Source: Aspidiotus rigidus
Taxonomy: Eukaryota > Arthropoda > Insecta > Hemiptera > Diaspididae
Reading direction: 5' to 3'
Length of the DNA stretch: 64,000 bases
Assembly: GCA_035079385.1 (NCBI GenBank)
Contig: JAVHKY010000056.1
Coordinates: forward strand, 1,674,001-1,738,000
A program made the translations under genes and the position numbers. Below the pieces are notes generated by a model. That model saw only the letters and a list, made by a program, of their open reading frames with translations, ran no database searches and was not told the DNA's origin. Within the stretch, counting starts at the first letter, position 1. Each line of letters opens with the position of its first letter. Below are positions 53,401 to 63,560 of this stretch, one piece after another.

Positions 53401-56400
53401 CTTGTCGAGGTATGTAGATGATGTCCTCTGTATATGACAAGTACCTAAAGCTGACCTTTATTTATGTTTGAATCAACTTAATTCTTACCATCCTGCGGTT
53501 TCGTTCACAATGGAGGTTGGCGTCGATCATCATGACTACCTTGACCTTTCACTGAAAAAGCGAAAGCTGTCCTTTGCTGGTGTCTTGATTGATAAGTACT
53601 CATACCAGCCATCAATCCACAAACTCGCGGCTATAAACGCTATCCATCCAGGGGTGTTGTGAAGCCACTTTTTTTAAGACAATTCTTCGTAGGAAATTCT
53701 GGCGGGGCGGTTTTTTCCTTTGTTCTCGTAACATTATGAGGGTTTTTTTTTTTTTCGCTTGTTAAAAATTTTTTTTGGGGTGGGGGGCGAAATCTTCGTA
53801 AGCTTTGGAGGATCACGGCACCTCTGCCATCGGTTAGTCTACCTCCCTCTGACTCCTCACGATCAGAGAATTGAAGCTGAAGAAACGGTCATCAATCTTC
53901 TTATCCGCAACAAAAGTAAACTCCTCTGTGAAAGTCTCCTCACGCAGCCCTTCCTCTAGAACCTCTATCGAGCTCCTTGCTGAGGAGAGAGCGGTGGTGT
54001 TCGAAGCAAAGAAGAGAACGAGGACCAACCAAGAAGCTTTACGGGTCAAGCAGGAGGCCAGGCGCTCCTTGCTTGTAAAGTGGAAAGCAAGAATTGCCCA
54101 GAGTGAGCTGGGTACATGGACAACCCGTGTGCTAATACGCGACCTTGATGAGTGGATGAACCGACACCATGGTCAGCTGAACTTTCACCTGACGCAGGTG
54201 TTAAGCGGCCATGGCTGCTTCAACAAGTACCTTCACGAGAAGTTAAGGAAAGTTGTGCAGGCAACGTGTTCGCACTGTAACCAAGGGCGGGATGATGGAC
54301 CACAACACACCTTATTTGAGTGTGAGGCGTGGAGGCGTGAGCGGGACGAGCTTAGTCGGTCTCTTCAAGAGATCGGGGTAGATGAAGCGCTCGACCCGAG
54401 TAACCTGGTACCCACCATGCTAGGTTCCGAAGAAGCATGGAACCAGGTGTCTGCATTTGTGGCCATCATCATGAAGAGGAAGATGGACCAGGAATGGAAT
54501 AGGCAAATGCAGAACCACGCTATGGCCTACTCAACACCTGTATACGATCAACATCCAGATCTGCAGGAAGAAGAGGACCAAGGTCTTCCCTGAAGAGAGA
54601 AGAAGACGAAGAAACTCTAACAGTGACCTACTGTATTGTGTAGTGTGGTGGTGTTTGTTGTTGTGAGTGTTCTTATGTTTTTGTGCGTTCTAGGGGGGCA
54701 CTGCAGCTTGGCGGTTGTCAAAGCAACTTGGCAGTTGCCGAGTAGAAGAGGGGGTTCGCCTAGGAGATTCCTCCTTCACCGAAGTTATTCCCGAAAGGGT
54801 CGATTCCGGTGTTGGAGGAAACAATATTAAATGCATACGCAACCTGCACCTACTCTATAATGGACGACGGGCGGTGCTGCACATGCGACACACAAGCGAA
54901 TTATTATTATTATTATTAATGTATTATTATGCTATCCGGTATAAGTAGGTATATTGAGTATTATTCATCATTTTCCTTCCTTTCAAACAGATCCTCAGTT
55001 TGCAAATATGTTTGAGAATGGAAATTTCAAACGTAGACGCAGGATGAAGCGACCAGCCCGTCATAATGCATTACCATATCCGTGTCATTCAAAACCCACT
55101 TTTTTTGGACGAGATTTGTTCCACCATCCATTACCGAACCCAAGAAATTTGTTTCCACCTGTGACGCACAGCTATCATTCGAGTTATTCACCAGGGTGAG
55201 TACAATCAAAGAATAAGATTTCAAGATATAACCAAATTGTTCTAAACGACTAAACTATAAAGCTATTCAAATCAGCTCCATTAAATACTTGGCAAACTAA
55301 AAATCTGAACTCAATTAGGCAAGCGCATTTGTTTTAACGACCTACCATAGGTATTGAGTAGGAATTTAAATAATCATACTTCATAATCGGTGTACCAATG
55401 AACAACGTTTTTATTTGAAATGCTCGTTGAATAGGAATAGGTCTATCTATACAGATTCAATCAAGAGCAAAATGTCGTATAGGTACACGTATACTCATCA
55501 ACCTATCCTGACTAAAACTTTCGAGCGAATATCTTAAGAAAGAATTATCTATTTGAGGAGGTTAAAAGGCAGGTACGTAAAGTGACGACATAAAAAGAGA
55601 TTCAAAAGTTGGAAAAGAGAAGCGCGGCATTTTCTTTTCCATCGTTGAGAATCGTCCCAATTGTGCGAAATTACACTTTTTGTTTGCTTCTGACAAACAA
55701 AATATTTTTACTTTAATTTTTTCCCATTTCATTTTAGAAACACGTGGGCTTCTTCATCATTGTCATATTCACCATGTGGAACTAGTTCTTCTCTGTCACA
55801 ATTTTCAGCACCTGTCTACCCCGCTGTATCGCAAGTAAGTAGCCGCTACTATCTCTTCGACGAAACCCCGCAGCACGGTAGAAACTCTTCTAACAAAACT
55901 GCAGCCGCACCGAGAGAAAAAGCGGGTGCGAGCGAAAATGTCTCTGGACTCTCCCCCACTTTCTTCAGGGTAGAAAAACTGGGATATGTAGATCGATAAT
56001 AAAGGTATATTGCGCGGGCAGTTGACAAAATGCATTCTTTCAATGTTTTCTTCTTAATGATCTCCAAATTTTTCAGTAGTTCTAACTCAGCTCACTCTTA
56101 ATTAATATTGAGCGCCCCAGTGCAAGAAGTTGGTAAGTTGATTTTCAGGGACATTTGTGTTGTATGTAAAATTGACTTACAGTACCAAACTTCTTGCATT
56201 AGGTCCTTCAAGTAGGTATTTTGCGTTCTAGTGCAATCCAAAGACTTTCTTTCTTGTTCGGGTTTCATTTTGGGTCCGTATACATGAACGGTAACACTGA
56301 GTCTACCAGATGCGGGATCGAATGAAATAGATACCCATTTTCGTTGAGTATATTTATTGATAACTTTACAGTTACAAAGTCAACTGTCGCCAATCTCTGG

Positions 56401-57564
56401 TATGCAGCTCGCACCATCCGTCAATAATTATAGTGCATTATCTTCTAATTTGAGTGAGTATAAAAATATTTTGTCAAGTATTTTGTCGAAAGAAGTACCT
56501 ATCAAGAGGTACCTATACGAATTACATTGACTCAAATTTTGCCCACAGATGGAAACTCTTCTGTTCTGAGTTCAGCTTTTAGTTCTCACAATTTATGTGA
56601 TTCAAGTAGGAGACACGAAGCAACGCCGTATCTAGCGGATAGATGTGCATCTTACTGGCTTCCTAGTACAAGTGATTTAAGTAAGTCGACTTCTCAATTT
56701 ACGCATTGTTATACTTATTTTAAAATTTTATATTCTCAAGCTCTAAACCCCACATCCCATCAAAATAGAAGCACGAGCAATTTTTTTTAATTATTGGCCT
56801 TTAATCTCCCAAATATGATGAAGACCTAAATATTGCACCCATTTCTATTATTTTTATATTTCAACTAATTATCCGTATAATATACTAGGTCTAATCGTAA
56901 CATATTCTAATAAAGTATCAGTATACCAAGCCCCCTTTAATTTACATTTGAATAATAAACGTCAAATTTGATATAGGTAACTACCTACAATTGATAAGTT
57001 GAGAAAAACTTATTTTAAATAAAAGTTGAGACGTCCTAGCTCTCCGGCATACATTTTAGAGGGTCTTGATGATTATTTCGTCATAAAAATATACCTATAG
57101 GCCTATACCATTGATCTAGATAGAAACTGTTTTCTGAAATTATGCGATGATATTAGTATCGATGATATTAGTATCGTACCGTACTCGCTATTAATATTTT
57201 TAAATTGAATTGTGAGGAAGTAATCAAGAACACTTTATTGAATCAAGTTGAATCAAGTTGATTCGTCATCATTCCCAAAGCAGATTCGGTCACCACGAGA
57301 ACATCTAGGTACCTACATTAGAATGTGCCCAATCTTTATGCATCCTTCCTTTCAAATTTTTTTTTCTTGATTTTCATTTTTTTTTTATTTTCTTGTCTTT
57401 GATAAAAATTAATAGTATATTTTAGTTCAGGTTGCAAAACTGAATCAAAATATCTTTCAGATGTATCGTTCGTGAAAGAAGAAACTCCTCCAGAAAATGA
57501 AAACCTTAGTCCAAACTATTCGAATCTCGATACGTATTCTATTCCATTATTCAGTAGAATGTGA
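35475..57564 (+). CDS. FoxL2: FoxL2-like forkhead transcription factor, 9 coding exons, 493 aa
   Basis: DNA-binding forkhead protein, nuclear. Exons: 35475-35606, 40655-40778, 49897-50134, 50247-50614, 54991-55195, 55738-55834, 56372-56453, 56549-56680, 57461-57564. Every junction is GT-AG and every phase joins in frame. The forkhead domain spans about 211-309: [31 protein letters not shown], recognition helix [15 protein letters not shown], then [14 protein letters not shown], and after intron 4 [22 protein letters not shown]. The LNECF, REGGG and RRRRMKRP signatures favour FoxL2 over FoxL1 or FoxI. Odd points are a long Ser/Thr/Pro-rich N-terminus (210 aa) and WALD where most members have WTLD. 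The C-terminal half is Ser-rich and ends IPLFSRM. Exons 1 and 2 are assigned from phase and splice signals only; exons 3-9 are firmer. Large introns 1, 2 and 4 hold transposons. Confidence 0.85.
35607..39046. other. Forkhead gene intron 1, left part
   Basis: AT-rich, with many TACCTA-type motifs. No exon, RNA gene or repeat recognised. Confidence 0.4.
39047..39187. mobile_element. Foldback element in forkhead intron 1 (141 bp)
   Basis: TTCTCGTCAAATGTAAGCAA and GGAAGTGGTTTTGAGTTTT on the left are mirrored by AAAACTCAAAACCATTTCC and TTTACCATTGACAAGAA on the right. A related single arm is present near 15190-15235. Confidence 0.65.
39188..40654. other. Forkhead gene intron 1, right part
   Basis: AT-rich with no recognised feature. 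It ends in the splice acceptor TGATTCCAG of exon 2. Confidence 0.4.
40865..41420. repeat. Fragment of the dispersed foldback family in forkhead intron 2
   Basis: Shares AGATATACAATGTTTCATAC and CAATGAGCCAGAT with 2075-2130, and CCCCATAAAACAGGTTCCC and GCGTTCAACTCCGCTAAAGA with the 30.8-31.5 kb palindrome. Diverged and without coding capacity. Confidence 0.55.
41421..43316. other. Forkhead gene intron 2, no recognised feature
   Basis: AT-rich; short frames only. Confidence 0.4.
43317..43672. mobile_element. hAT-like MITE with TTAGC repeat interior (356 bp)
   Basis: Ends CAGGGCTGCTTAGCTAAG and GGCTAAGCAGGCCCG are imperfect inverted repeats. The interior is dominated by variants of GTTAGCCGTTAGCT. 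AGGAAAA lies on both sides (43307-43313 and 43673-43679), suggesting an imperfect target duplication. No ORF. Confidence 0.6.
44860..45560. promoter_or_regulatory. GC/CpG-richer island within forkhead intron 2, candidate alternative promoter or enhancer
   Basis: Against an AT-rich background this stretch contains GGCCGGCCGGCAGTCGCGCA, GACGCGTTCG, GTCGACGTCGTCGTCGTC and CGGCCGCGATGCGATGG. Texture resembles the sequence just upstream of exon 1 (34.6-35.2 kb). No coding exon with matching phase was recognised. Function is inferred from composition only. Confidence 0.3.
46370..48890 (+). pseudogene. Penelope-like retroelement copy 1 (dead) in forkhead intron 2
   Basis: Recognisable pieces in order: [20 protein letters not shown] (about 46.99-47.07 kb), the N-terminal RT signature of Penelope-like elements; a region with [13 protein letters not shown] and RYVDDVLCI (47.57-47.72), RT motifs; [20 protein letters not shown] and [10 protein letters not shown] (47.77-47.92); and [17 protein letters not shown] (about 48.40-48.45), the GIY-YIG endonuclease, with a stop right after YVG. 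Frameshifts occur throughout, including one base lost at 'CTCTCCC' relative to copy 2, and a stop follows VLCI. Strand is the same as the host gene. Confidence 0.8.
48891..49896. other. End of forkhead intron 2
   Basis: No feature recognised; ends in the acceptor TTCATTTTGCAG of exon 3. Confidence 0.4.
50615..52079. other. Forkhead intron 4, unique part
   Basis: Contains a short (GAAT)n tract at about 50704-50724 and otherwise no recognised feature. Confidence 0.4.
52080..53966 (+). pseudogene. Penelope-like retroelement copy 2 (dead), 3'-truncated at an R1-LINE junction
   Basis: Almost base-for-base the same as 46370-48250, beginning at ATCGTCTTCTTATGGG. It shares the stop after RYVDDVLCI and the same disrupted frames upstream, but lacks the one-base deletion of copy 1, so [20 protein letters not shown] is in frame. 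It stops after AGAACCTCT, where copy 1 continues into GGTAAATGG and the GIY-YIG domain. Here the sequence passes directly into R1-LINE 3' sequence. It lies in the intron that splits the forkhead domain. Confidence 0.85.
53967..54925 (+). mobile_element. 3' end of an R1-clade LINE fused to the Penelope-like copy
   Basis: From ATCGAGCTCC onward the sequence matches the C-terminal part and 3'UTR of the LINE at 21.4-23.9 kb on the opposite strand ([71 protein letters not shown]). It retains the family's original C-terminus ([16 protein letters not shown]..., ending EEEDQGLP, stop at 54591-54593), which the other copy has lost. It ends in a (ATT)n tail. About 210 codons survive; endonuclease and RT core are absent. 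Confidence 0.85.
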
Positions 57565-57659
57565 CTTTCACCCTCTTGTTATACAGAGGTAATACTGGAA
57601 ACCAAGCAACGTGGAACTTGACAAAGTAAGCTCGAGCAATACGGTAATAGGAGGTGCGC
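57565..57659. other. Forkhead gene 3'UTR start
   Basis: Follows the TGA at 57562-57564. The first clear AATAAA downstream is at 58368-58373, beyond a MITE and a repeat fragment, so the real 3' end is uncertain. Confidence 0.3.
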
Positions 57660-57823
57660 CAGGGTTGGACTGATAGTACGACTAAAATAGCATTCAGGAC
57701 ATATTTGTAACAAACTGGCCCTTTCGTGAAAGTGCGATTTTTAGGTTCCGTTCTTTTTTCTTCACCGGCCGATCGGCCCAAAATACCACATTTTCCAATT
57801 TCCGACCCATCAGTCCAACCCTG
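57660..57823. mobile_element. hAT-type MITE (164 bp) with perfect target duplication
   Basis: TIRs CAGGGTTGGACTGATAG and the complementary CATCAGTCCAACCCTG. The 8-bp duplication AGGTGCGC lies at 57652-57659 and 57824-57831. Inserted about 100 bp after the forkhead stop codon. Confidence 0.85.
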
Positions 57824-58730
57824 AGGTGCGCTTTTTTGCTATACAAATCACGCTTTCTAAAGGTACTAGTTTAGCTACCTAACTTAGTCATATATATTAA
57901 TGAGCATTCAAAAGAGATTTGTAATCTTACTGAAACGGAGTAGAGTTTCACAAGCCCATAATGGATAATTTAACCTCGATATTCCTCTACCTGTATCGCT
58001 ACTGGAAAATTCAACTGCTGTCATAATTTTGTATCTATTTTGTGAGATTCGTTTGTTATTTTTTTCTCGTCCTTGTACCCGAAATTAAACTTTGTAGGAG
58101 TTGGAGAACTGCCACCCATTCAATTATGAATTTTAATGGGAAACAAATTTTATTATTTTGTCTCATTATCGCCAGGGCTCTATATCTGATGGATATTTAC
58201 AGACGCGGAGTTGGTAGCCCTGACGGTACCTATAAGATTTTCTAAACATAAAACAAATTACAACACGGCGGACGGCGCACGGCAGATTTCTCAAATAGCC
58301 CCCCATAAAACAGGTTCCCTGTTAAAATTAATTTTGTAACCACTTTCTCACTTCTCTACCATAGCAAAATAAATTCATCTCTCCACTTACAACTGACAAC
58401 TTCAAATATGACTGTTTAGTCATTATCCCTCATCATCACCTTTGAGTGAAAGCTTTGGAGAAATTCCGCATAACAGCGCATATTCCCTCTTTATTGGTGA
58501 ATACATACTGAATAGCTTGTTATTGGGGTTTAAACTTACACTAGAGAGCGCTACTGAAAGGGTGAATCATCAGAGAATTTATGTACGTTCATACACTGAT
58601 TTTCAAACAACTGTTATTTTTTCAATAATATATCATTTATTGCTATTTTTTTTTTGTATTTAATGTTAATGATACAGACCACAAAATTTATGCTTGTATT
58701 TGCTTTAAAAAACAATATCCTATTAATTAT
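57824..58730. repeat. Spacer with a foldback-family fragment at 58262-58337
   Basis: The segment 58262-58337 (GGCGGACGGCGCACGGCAGA, TAGCCCCCCATAAAACAGGT, TCCCTGTTAAAA) matches the right end of the 31042-31534 element. A small CAGGGCT...AGCCCTG pair is at 58176-58219. No gene recognised. Confidence 0.55.
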
Positions 58731-59082
58731 TGGGATGTTAACCTATGTTTGATAGCGCTAGAATCGCCTTCCTCTCTCGCCGCACTCGCTTGAATTTCTG
58801 GGTGACGATTTTACGTTCAATGTATTCGGCCGTAAGAAACGAGATTTTCAATCAGTTGTAGATGGCTCAATACTTCACTATTAGAATTACTTCTTTCAGT
58901 TATCGATTCTCTTGAAGTGTTTAAACGATTTATAGGATATAATTTTTTGATATTACGAATTGTAATAATTTAAATTGTATTTGAAAATTGCAAATTCCCC
59001 ATCATAAAGCATGGTACGTTAAAATTATCCCCCACACGTTCGAGCACGGCTACCAACTTACGCAACTTGGGTTAACATCCCA
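58731..59082. mobile_element. 352-bp MITE, copy B
   Basis: Reverse-complement twin of 7693-8044 with identical end points (TGGGATGTTAACC / GGTTAACATCCCA). Here it sits in plain AT-rich sequence, which defines the element boundaries of the nested copy A. Confidence 0.8.
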
Positions 59083-59601
59083 ATGGTGCGTGAAATTTGT
59101 TTATTTAAAAAGCATTGAACGAAAGGGTGACTATCGTCAGGGCTACCAACTCCCCAACTCTAAGTTGAAATCCCAACAGTCTGTTTACGTTAAGAAAGGA
59201 TAGAAGGTAGTACAAAGTGCGTACCTCGAGAACGGAACGGCTTTGGACGAATCTCGAAATTCTGAGTCCAAAGAGCCCAAGTTGTTAGAGTTTAAAACTG
59301 CATATTTTGCCTGAATTTCGTCATTTTTCATATTTTAGTGATTTTAAATTTTTAGAGCTTTAAAGGACATATTTTACTTATTTTCTTCCTTGTTATAACA
59401 TATTTTGGAAATTTTGCCAAAATTTCAACTTTTTTTGGCAACTTTTCACTTCAATTCCTATGACAACACTGAAAAATTTACAAATACAGTGACCTGGCAT
59501 AAGAAAAAACCGGCTGGTACGTTTTCACAAAAGATCCTTTTTCTCATTTACAAAAGAGAGAGAAATGGTATGCCTGCTAAAATACTATAGTAAAGTTCTC
59601 C

Positions 59602-59847
59602 CTTTGACTATATACCTCTTATGGACTGAGTTAAGACGACGTTTAGCCGTGAAAAGATATGATAAGAAAGTAAGATGCGGAGGACTCAACATAGGCGACG
59701 CAGTTGATTGCGAAGGGAGGAGAAGCTGTTACTCCTCCTCGCACTCACCCGCGCTGCCTTCCCCACGCTACCTATACATGTTTCCACGCTTGTTTAACAT
59801 TGCGGTTTATGGACGAAGCTCAGTCCATAAGAGGTATGTAGTCAAAG
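59602..59847. mobile_element. MITE (246 bp) with perfect 8-bp target duplication
   Basis: TIRs CTTTGACTATATACCTCTTA, continuing TGGACTGAG, against CTCAGTCCATAAGAGGT then ATGTAGTCAAAG. The duplication AGTTCTCC occupies 59594-59601 and 59848-59855. The 8-bp length suggests hAT or a related superfamily, though the CTTTGAC end is unlike the CAGGG elements elsewhere in the window. Confidence 0.8.
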
Positions 59848-59855
59848 AGTTCTCC

Positions 59856-60354
59856 GCTTCTTCACTGTCTGCAAAACCATGTTGTTCAATTTTGGGAAAC
59901 TGTAGCTCTGGTAAAACATCGCTAACAATTCAAGCAAGTCATCCTCACTTGGTTATCACCAGTGACAAACACAGCTTGAAAAAACCTGTAAAATGATACC
60001 CTTATCAAATGGGTTTTATTACGTTGATTTTTGCATATTTTGTATTTTTATAGCTTTTTTTTTTTCATATCTTACTGGGAATAACAGAGTTATATTTAGA
60101 GCTTGAGAGTCTGGGCCCTGGATGTCATCTAATCTACAAACGACCGACTTTTTCTATATTGCATAGAGAAAGCAGGGTCAGTTTGCGAGTGAGAGAACGC
60201 ATTCCACGACTGAACCGCAAGCAAGCTTATGTCATCAACGCTTTGCGCGTACCACCCTATATAGAGGTAGGTATACTATGTGAGCCGCCTTTATAGAAAA
60301 CCAAAGTGTCAGTTTGGTAGAGTCATCTCGTACTCAGTGTAAATTTAGAATTCA
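59856..60354. other. AT-rich spacer
   Basis: No gene or repeat recognised. Confidence 0.4.
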
Positions 60355-60660
60355 AAGGAAAAACGACGGCTTCTGTAACAAAGTTAAAAACGAAGTTAAA
60401 CGAGGAACGCAGGGAACCTGTTCTACGAGTCAAATTTTAATATGATACTCGTTCACTCGTAGGAGGAGGATTTAGAAATATCATATGTACCTCAAAGATC
60501 GAAATTCTTGTAAGTCCCATTCCCATCATAGCACGAAAGTCGAAATTTTTTCAAGTTTTTCGCTGGACAGCGCACGCCAAAATTTCAAAAAAAATCCCAT
60601 AGAACAGGTTCCCTGTTAAAAAAGAACGTAGAGAACCTGTTGTATGGGTCGAATCAGTTT
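60355..60660. repeat. Partial copy of the dispersed foldback family
   Basis: Contains AAAAACGACGGCTTC, GTTAAACGAGGAACGCAGGG, TTTTTCGCTGGACAGCGCAC and AACAGGTTCCCTGTTAAAAA, in the same order as in the 30.8-31.5 kb palindrome but with the interior shortened. A further diverged piece lies at about 60920-60965. Confidence 0.6.
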
Positions 60661-63518
60661 TGGAGAGAATTCAAATTGAATTATCCCGTAGTGCAGAATG
60701 CCGCTACGTGACCGGATTATGACGGCGCTCATTTGCGTCACAAAGAGGGATCACTGTGCTTTTTAAATGGGTGATTACCGTCACAAACTACCGTCACAGG
60801 CGTCATAAGTCTCCTCTGTTCCAATCCAAACTATGACGACATTTTGTACAACGGGATCTGGAAGAGTCTTGAGTCTTTGTGAGTCTCTTGTATCATGGTG
60901 TATACGCTGTGAATCAAAATTTTTCCAAACCCTTTCCTATCATGGCTCGGAAGTTGAAATTTCATCTTTCAAGACGTAATGTATGATAGTTATTATTATG
61001 CAAGTACTAACATGAGGTTACATACAACTAGGCCTAACGATGCGATGTGTTACACATCAAATATTCATCCGTACGTATAATTTTCGATCAAAATAGGTAT
61101 TAAAATTTTTATCAATTTTTGGGGAATAATTTTTTCCAGGTAACTCAGGACGAATGGCCGAGTCATTTTGTCAACGACTGAACGTCTTCCGAGTCGACTG
61201 GTATATCCTGATACTTTTCTCGCTGTATACTAATCTGGTGTATACGATAGGCTATATTATTCTTTCTGTGATATGTGTACCCGTGCGCTAAGCTACCCTC
61301 GAGTTAGATATAACTATATTCCTTTCTATTTTTTGTTTTACAATGTATGTATTTCTTTTCATTCTATATATTTTTTATGTTATCGCTGATGTCGGTCTGT
61401 TATTATTTTTTTTGTTATACATACATATTGTCCTTTTATTCATAAATGTTTTTTGTTAAAATAATTATTGATGTGATATACTGATGTGTACCTAAATAGT
61501 ATGATGTACCGTACGAAAGTGCCCACCCTCAATTTTCGACAATAAGCGTAGACGCAAATTGGTGGGAGATACGATCTATAGATATTTACGAGTACCTAAC
61601 TACATAGACCTATGTACTTATTGTTTTGAACAGACAAAAATTCAACGACCAAATATAAAGATGTAATTTTGAAAAATTTCAATACAATACGTATGTACAC
61701 CTACATCGCAATAAACCTGTCCTCAACCAAGAAATTCTCTGTACATGTATTATACTTATACAAGGTAGGTACATAGTCTGTATCATGGGAGAAGATGAAC
61801 AAAATTATTTGAAAAAAATTGAAGAAAGCGAGAAAGAAAAAAACCATTAACACGCTCAGTGATGTGCGCCTCGACGTGATAAGAGCATAAATGGAATTAG
61901 GTATGTGTAAGTCCTGAATACAACAATTCACCACAGAAAATGGCTTCAGCGGCGCGCTTTTTTTGATAACTAAGAGAAAAGTTTAGCAACCGATCCTTAT
62001 TTTTTGTCGTGAGTTTTTAATTTTTATTCGATCATTACAGAAATCATTGTCTCATGTGCTTTGATCGGACATCATTGATCCATTATCGAAAATATTAGAC
62101 TTATTCGACTGCTGACAGCAGGTAACTCGTTATGTTTGTCTTTTCGAATTCTCCCTATTTCGTTCAAAGTTTCTCCCTCTTCATATAGATAGTGCTCGAA
62201 TATGAAATTTTCTCTTAGTCCATACTCCTTATAATTATAAATAGTTCGAAATTCAAGTTCTTCTTTCAAGTCCCCTTTCCTCTTCACATTCCATAATTCA
62301 TTTTTTTTTCGAGTTTCCTTCTGCACCATGTAACTCGAAAATCGAATTTCCTCTTGAACCCCTCCACATGTATACCTACCCATAGTTTGGAAGTTTAATT
62401 TTTCCCAAGTCTTCCTAGTTTAGAGGCTGAACGAATTTCCAAAACCAGACTCGGATGAAGTTTGAAGCAATCGCACGCTCTTCTAGTTTCTTTTTCGCGG
62501 TATTTGATAAAATTAACCGAGGAATACGTAACGAAGATTAAAACAGCAGGTATTTGATCATATGGTATCTGCATATCCGATATAAGGTGACTTTGTCGAT
62601 TTGTCGTCCTATAAGATTCTACGAGAAAGTGCCGATATAACGCAAAGAGAGACAGAGAGAGGGGGAAAAGAAAAGGAAGACGATGATGATTATAGAACAT
62701 GGCACCAATCCAACAGCAAAAGTGTTTCAATTACTAGACAATTTATTAAACAAGATTTGAATAAATATATCAAGCTTCTAATTTTGTTCAATGATGCGAG
62801 TTATTAGTAGAAATTACTATCACGCGCCTATAAATAATAGATATATAAATGCCAGACCTGAGTACTTATGCAGTATTTCCTGATGGTAGATGGTGTCGCA
62901 TCAAAAGGTTAACGAAATGAGACGTTTAAGCTTGATAATCGCGCCAGATTTTCTTCCATTCCTGTCCAAAAGCTCAACAAATAGCCAAGTAGATCCTTCA
63001 CGCACTACATAAGCACTACCTATTAAACGCTGCTGCTAATTAGTATTTGTACAGTGTCACTTGCGTTCCTCCTCACGCACTCGTCCTACCTACACAAAGT
63101 AAAGCGGTCGTTGGTAATATTTTTTATTATAATCATTTTTTAACGCGTTCCAAAAACAGAAACAATCAACCATTTTGCATTATTTCCGCGCCACAATCTA
63201 CGGTATAGTAATATAATCCACCTTGGTCTGAACGATTTTCATATTCCTTATTGTTTCCAACTTCATTCTAATCATTTCCATTAATCCGCCCACATCAATA
63301 AATACACAGATAGGCATCTGACAAAAAATTTCTTACTTAAGCTATCCCCTTCTCATAAATCTCAAGTCTTTTCAATAAAATAACTATTATTATTTTCACA
63401 ATAGAAATTATGTTTAAAAATATAACATCAAATTAATTAACAAAGAAAAATTCAAATGAAATACAACAAATTAAGGAATTCTTTGAAAGATATTATAGAT
63501 ATAAGCCGTGGAGGACTT
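60661..63518. other. Spacer, no recognised gene, including the 3'UTR of a minus-strand gene at its right end
   Basis: A strong-looking splice acceptor (TTTTTTCCAG at about 61140) exists on the plus strand but no supported exon follows. Minus-strand frames at 62.07-62.73 kb lack domains. Minus-strand AATAAA near 63120-63126 could end the gene whose last exon is at 63519-63560. Confidence 0.35.
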
Positions 63519-63560
63519 TTACTCAGTGTCACCTAATAAGTCTTTGTCTGAATGGACAGC
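63519..63560 (-). CDS. Probable terminal coding exon of an unidentified minus-strand gene
   Basis: On the minus strand an excellent acceptor (TTTTTATTTTATTTTCAG) is followed by 14 codons, AVHSDKDLLGDTE and stop. Length and phase-0 entry fit a terminal exon. Upstream exons would lie beyond 63.6 kb, mostly outside the window. I do not recognise the C-terminus. A chance match cannot be excluded for so short an exon. Confidence 0.35.
   Translation of the reverse strand, partial: AVHSDKDLLGDTE

Noticed and set aside
59565..59996. Plus-strand frame of 143 codons with a GNCSSGKTS stretch resembling a P-loop
   Set aside because: Most of it is the 246-bp MITE at 59602-59847; the P-loop likeness is a chance match without further NTPase motifs.
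61141..61300. Possible plus-strand exon after a good acceptor, reading VTQDEWPSHFVND then stop, or a longer hydrophobic frame
   Set aside because: The forkhead gene already ends with a well-phased exon at 57564, and no upstream donor gives a convincing join. It could be an alternative 3' exon but is unsupported.
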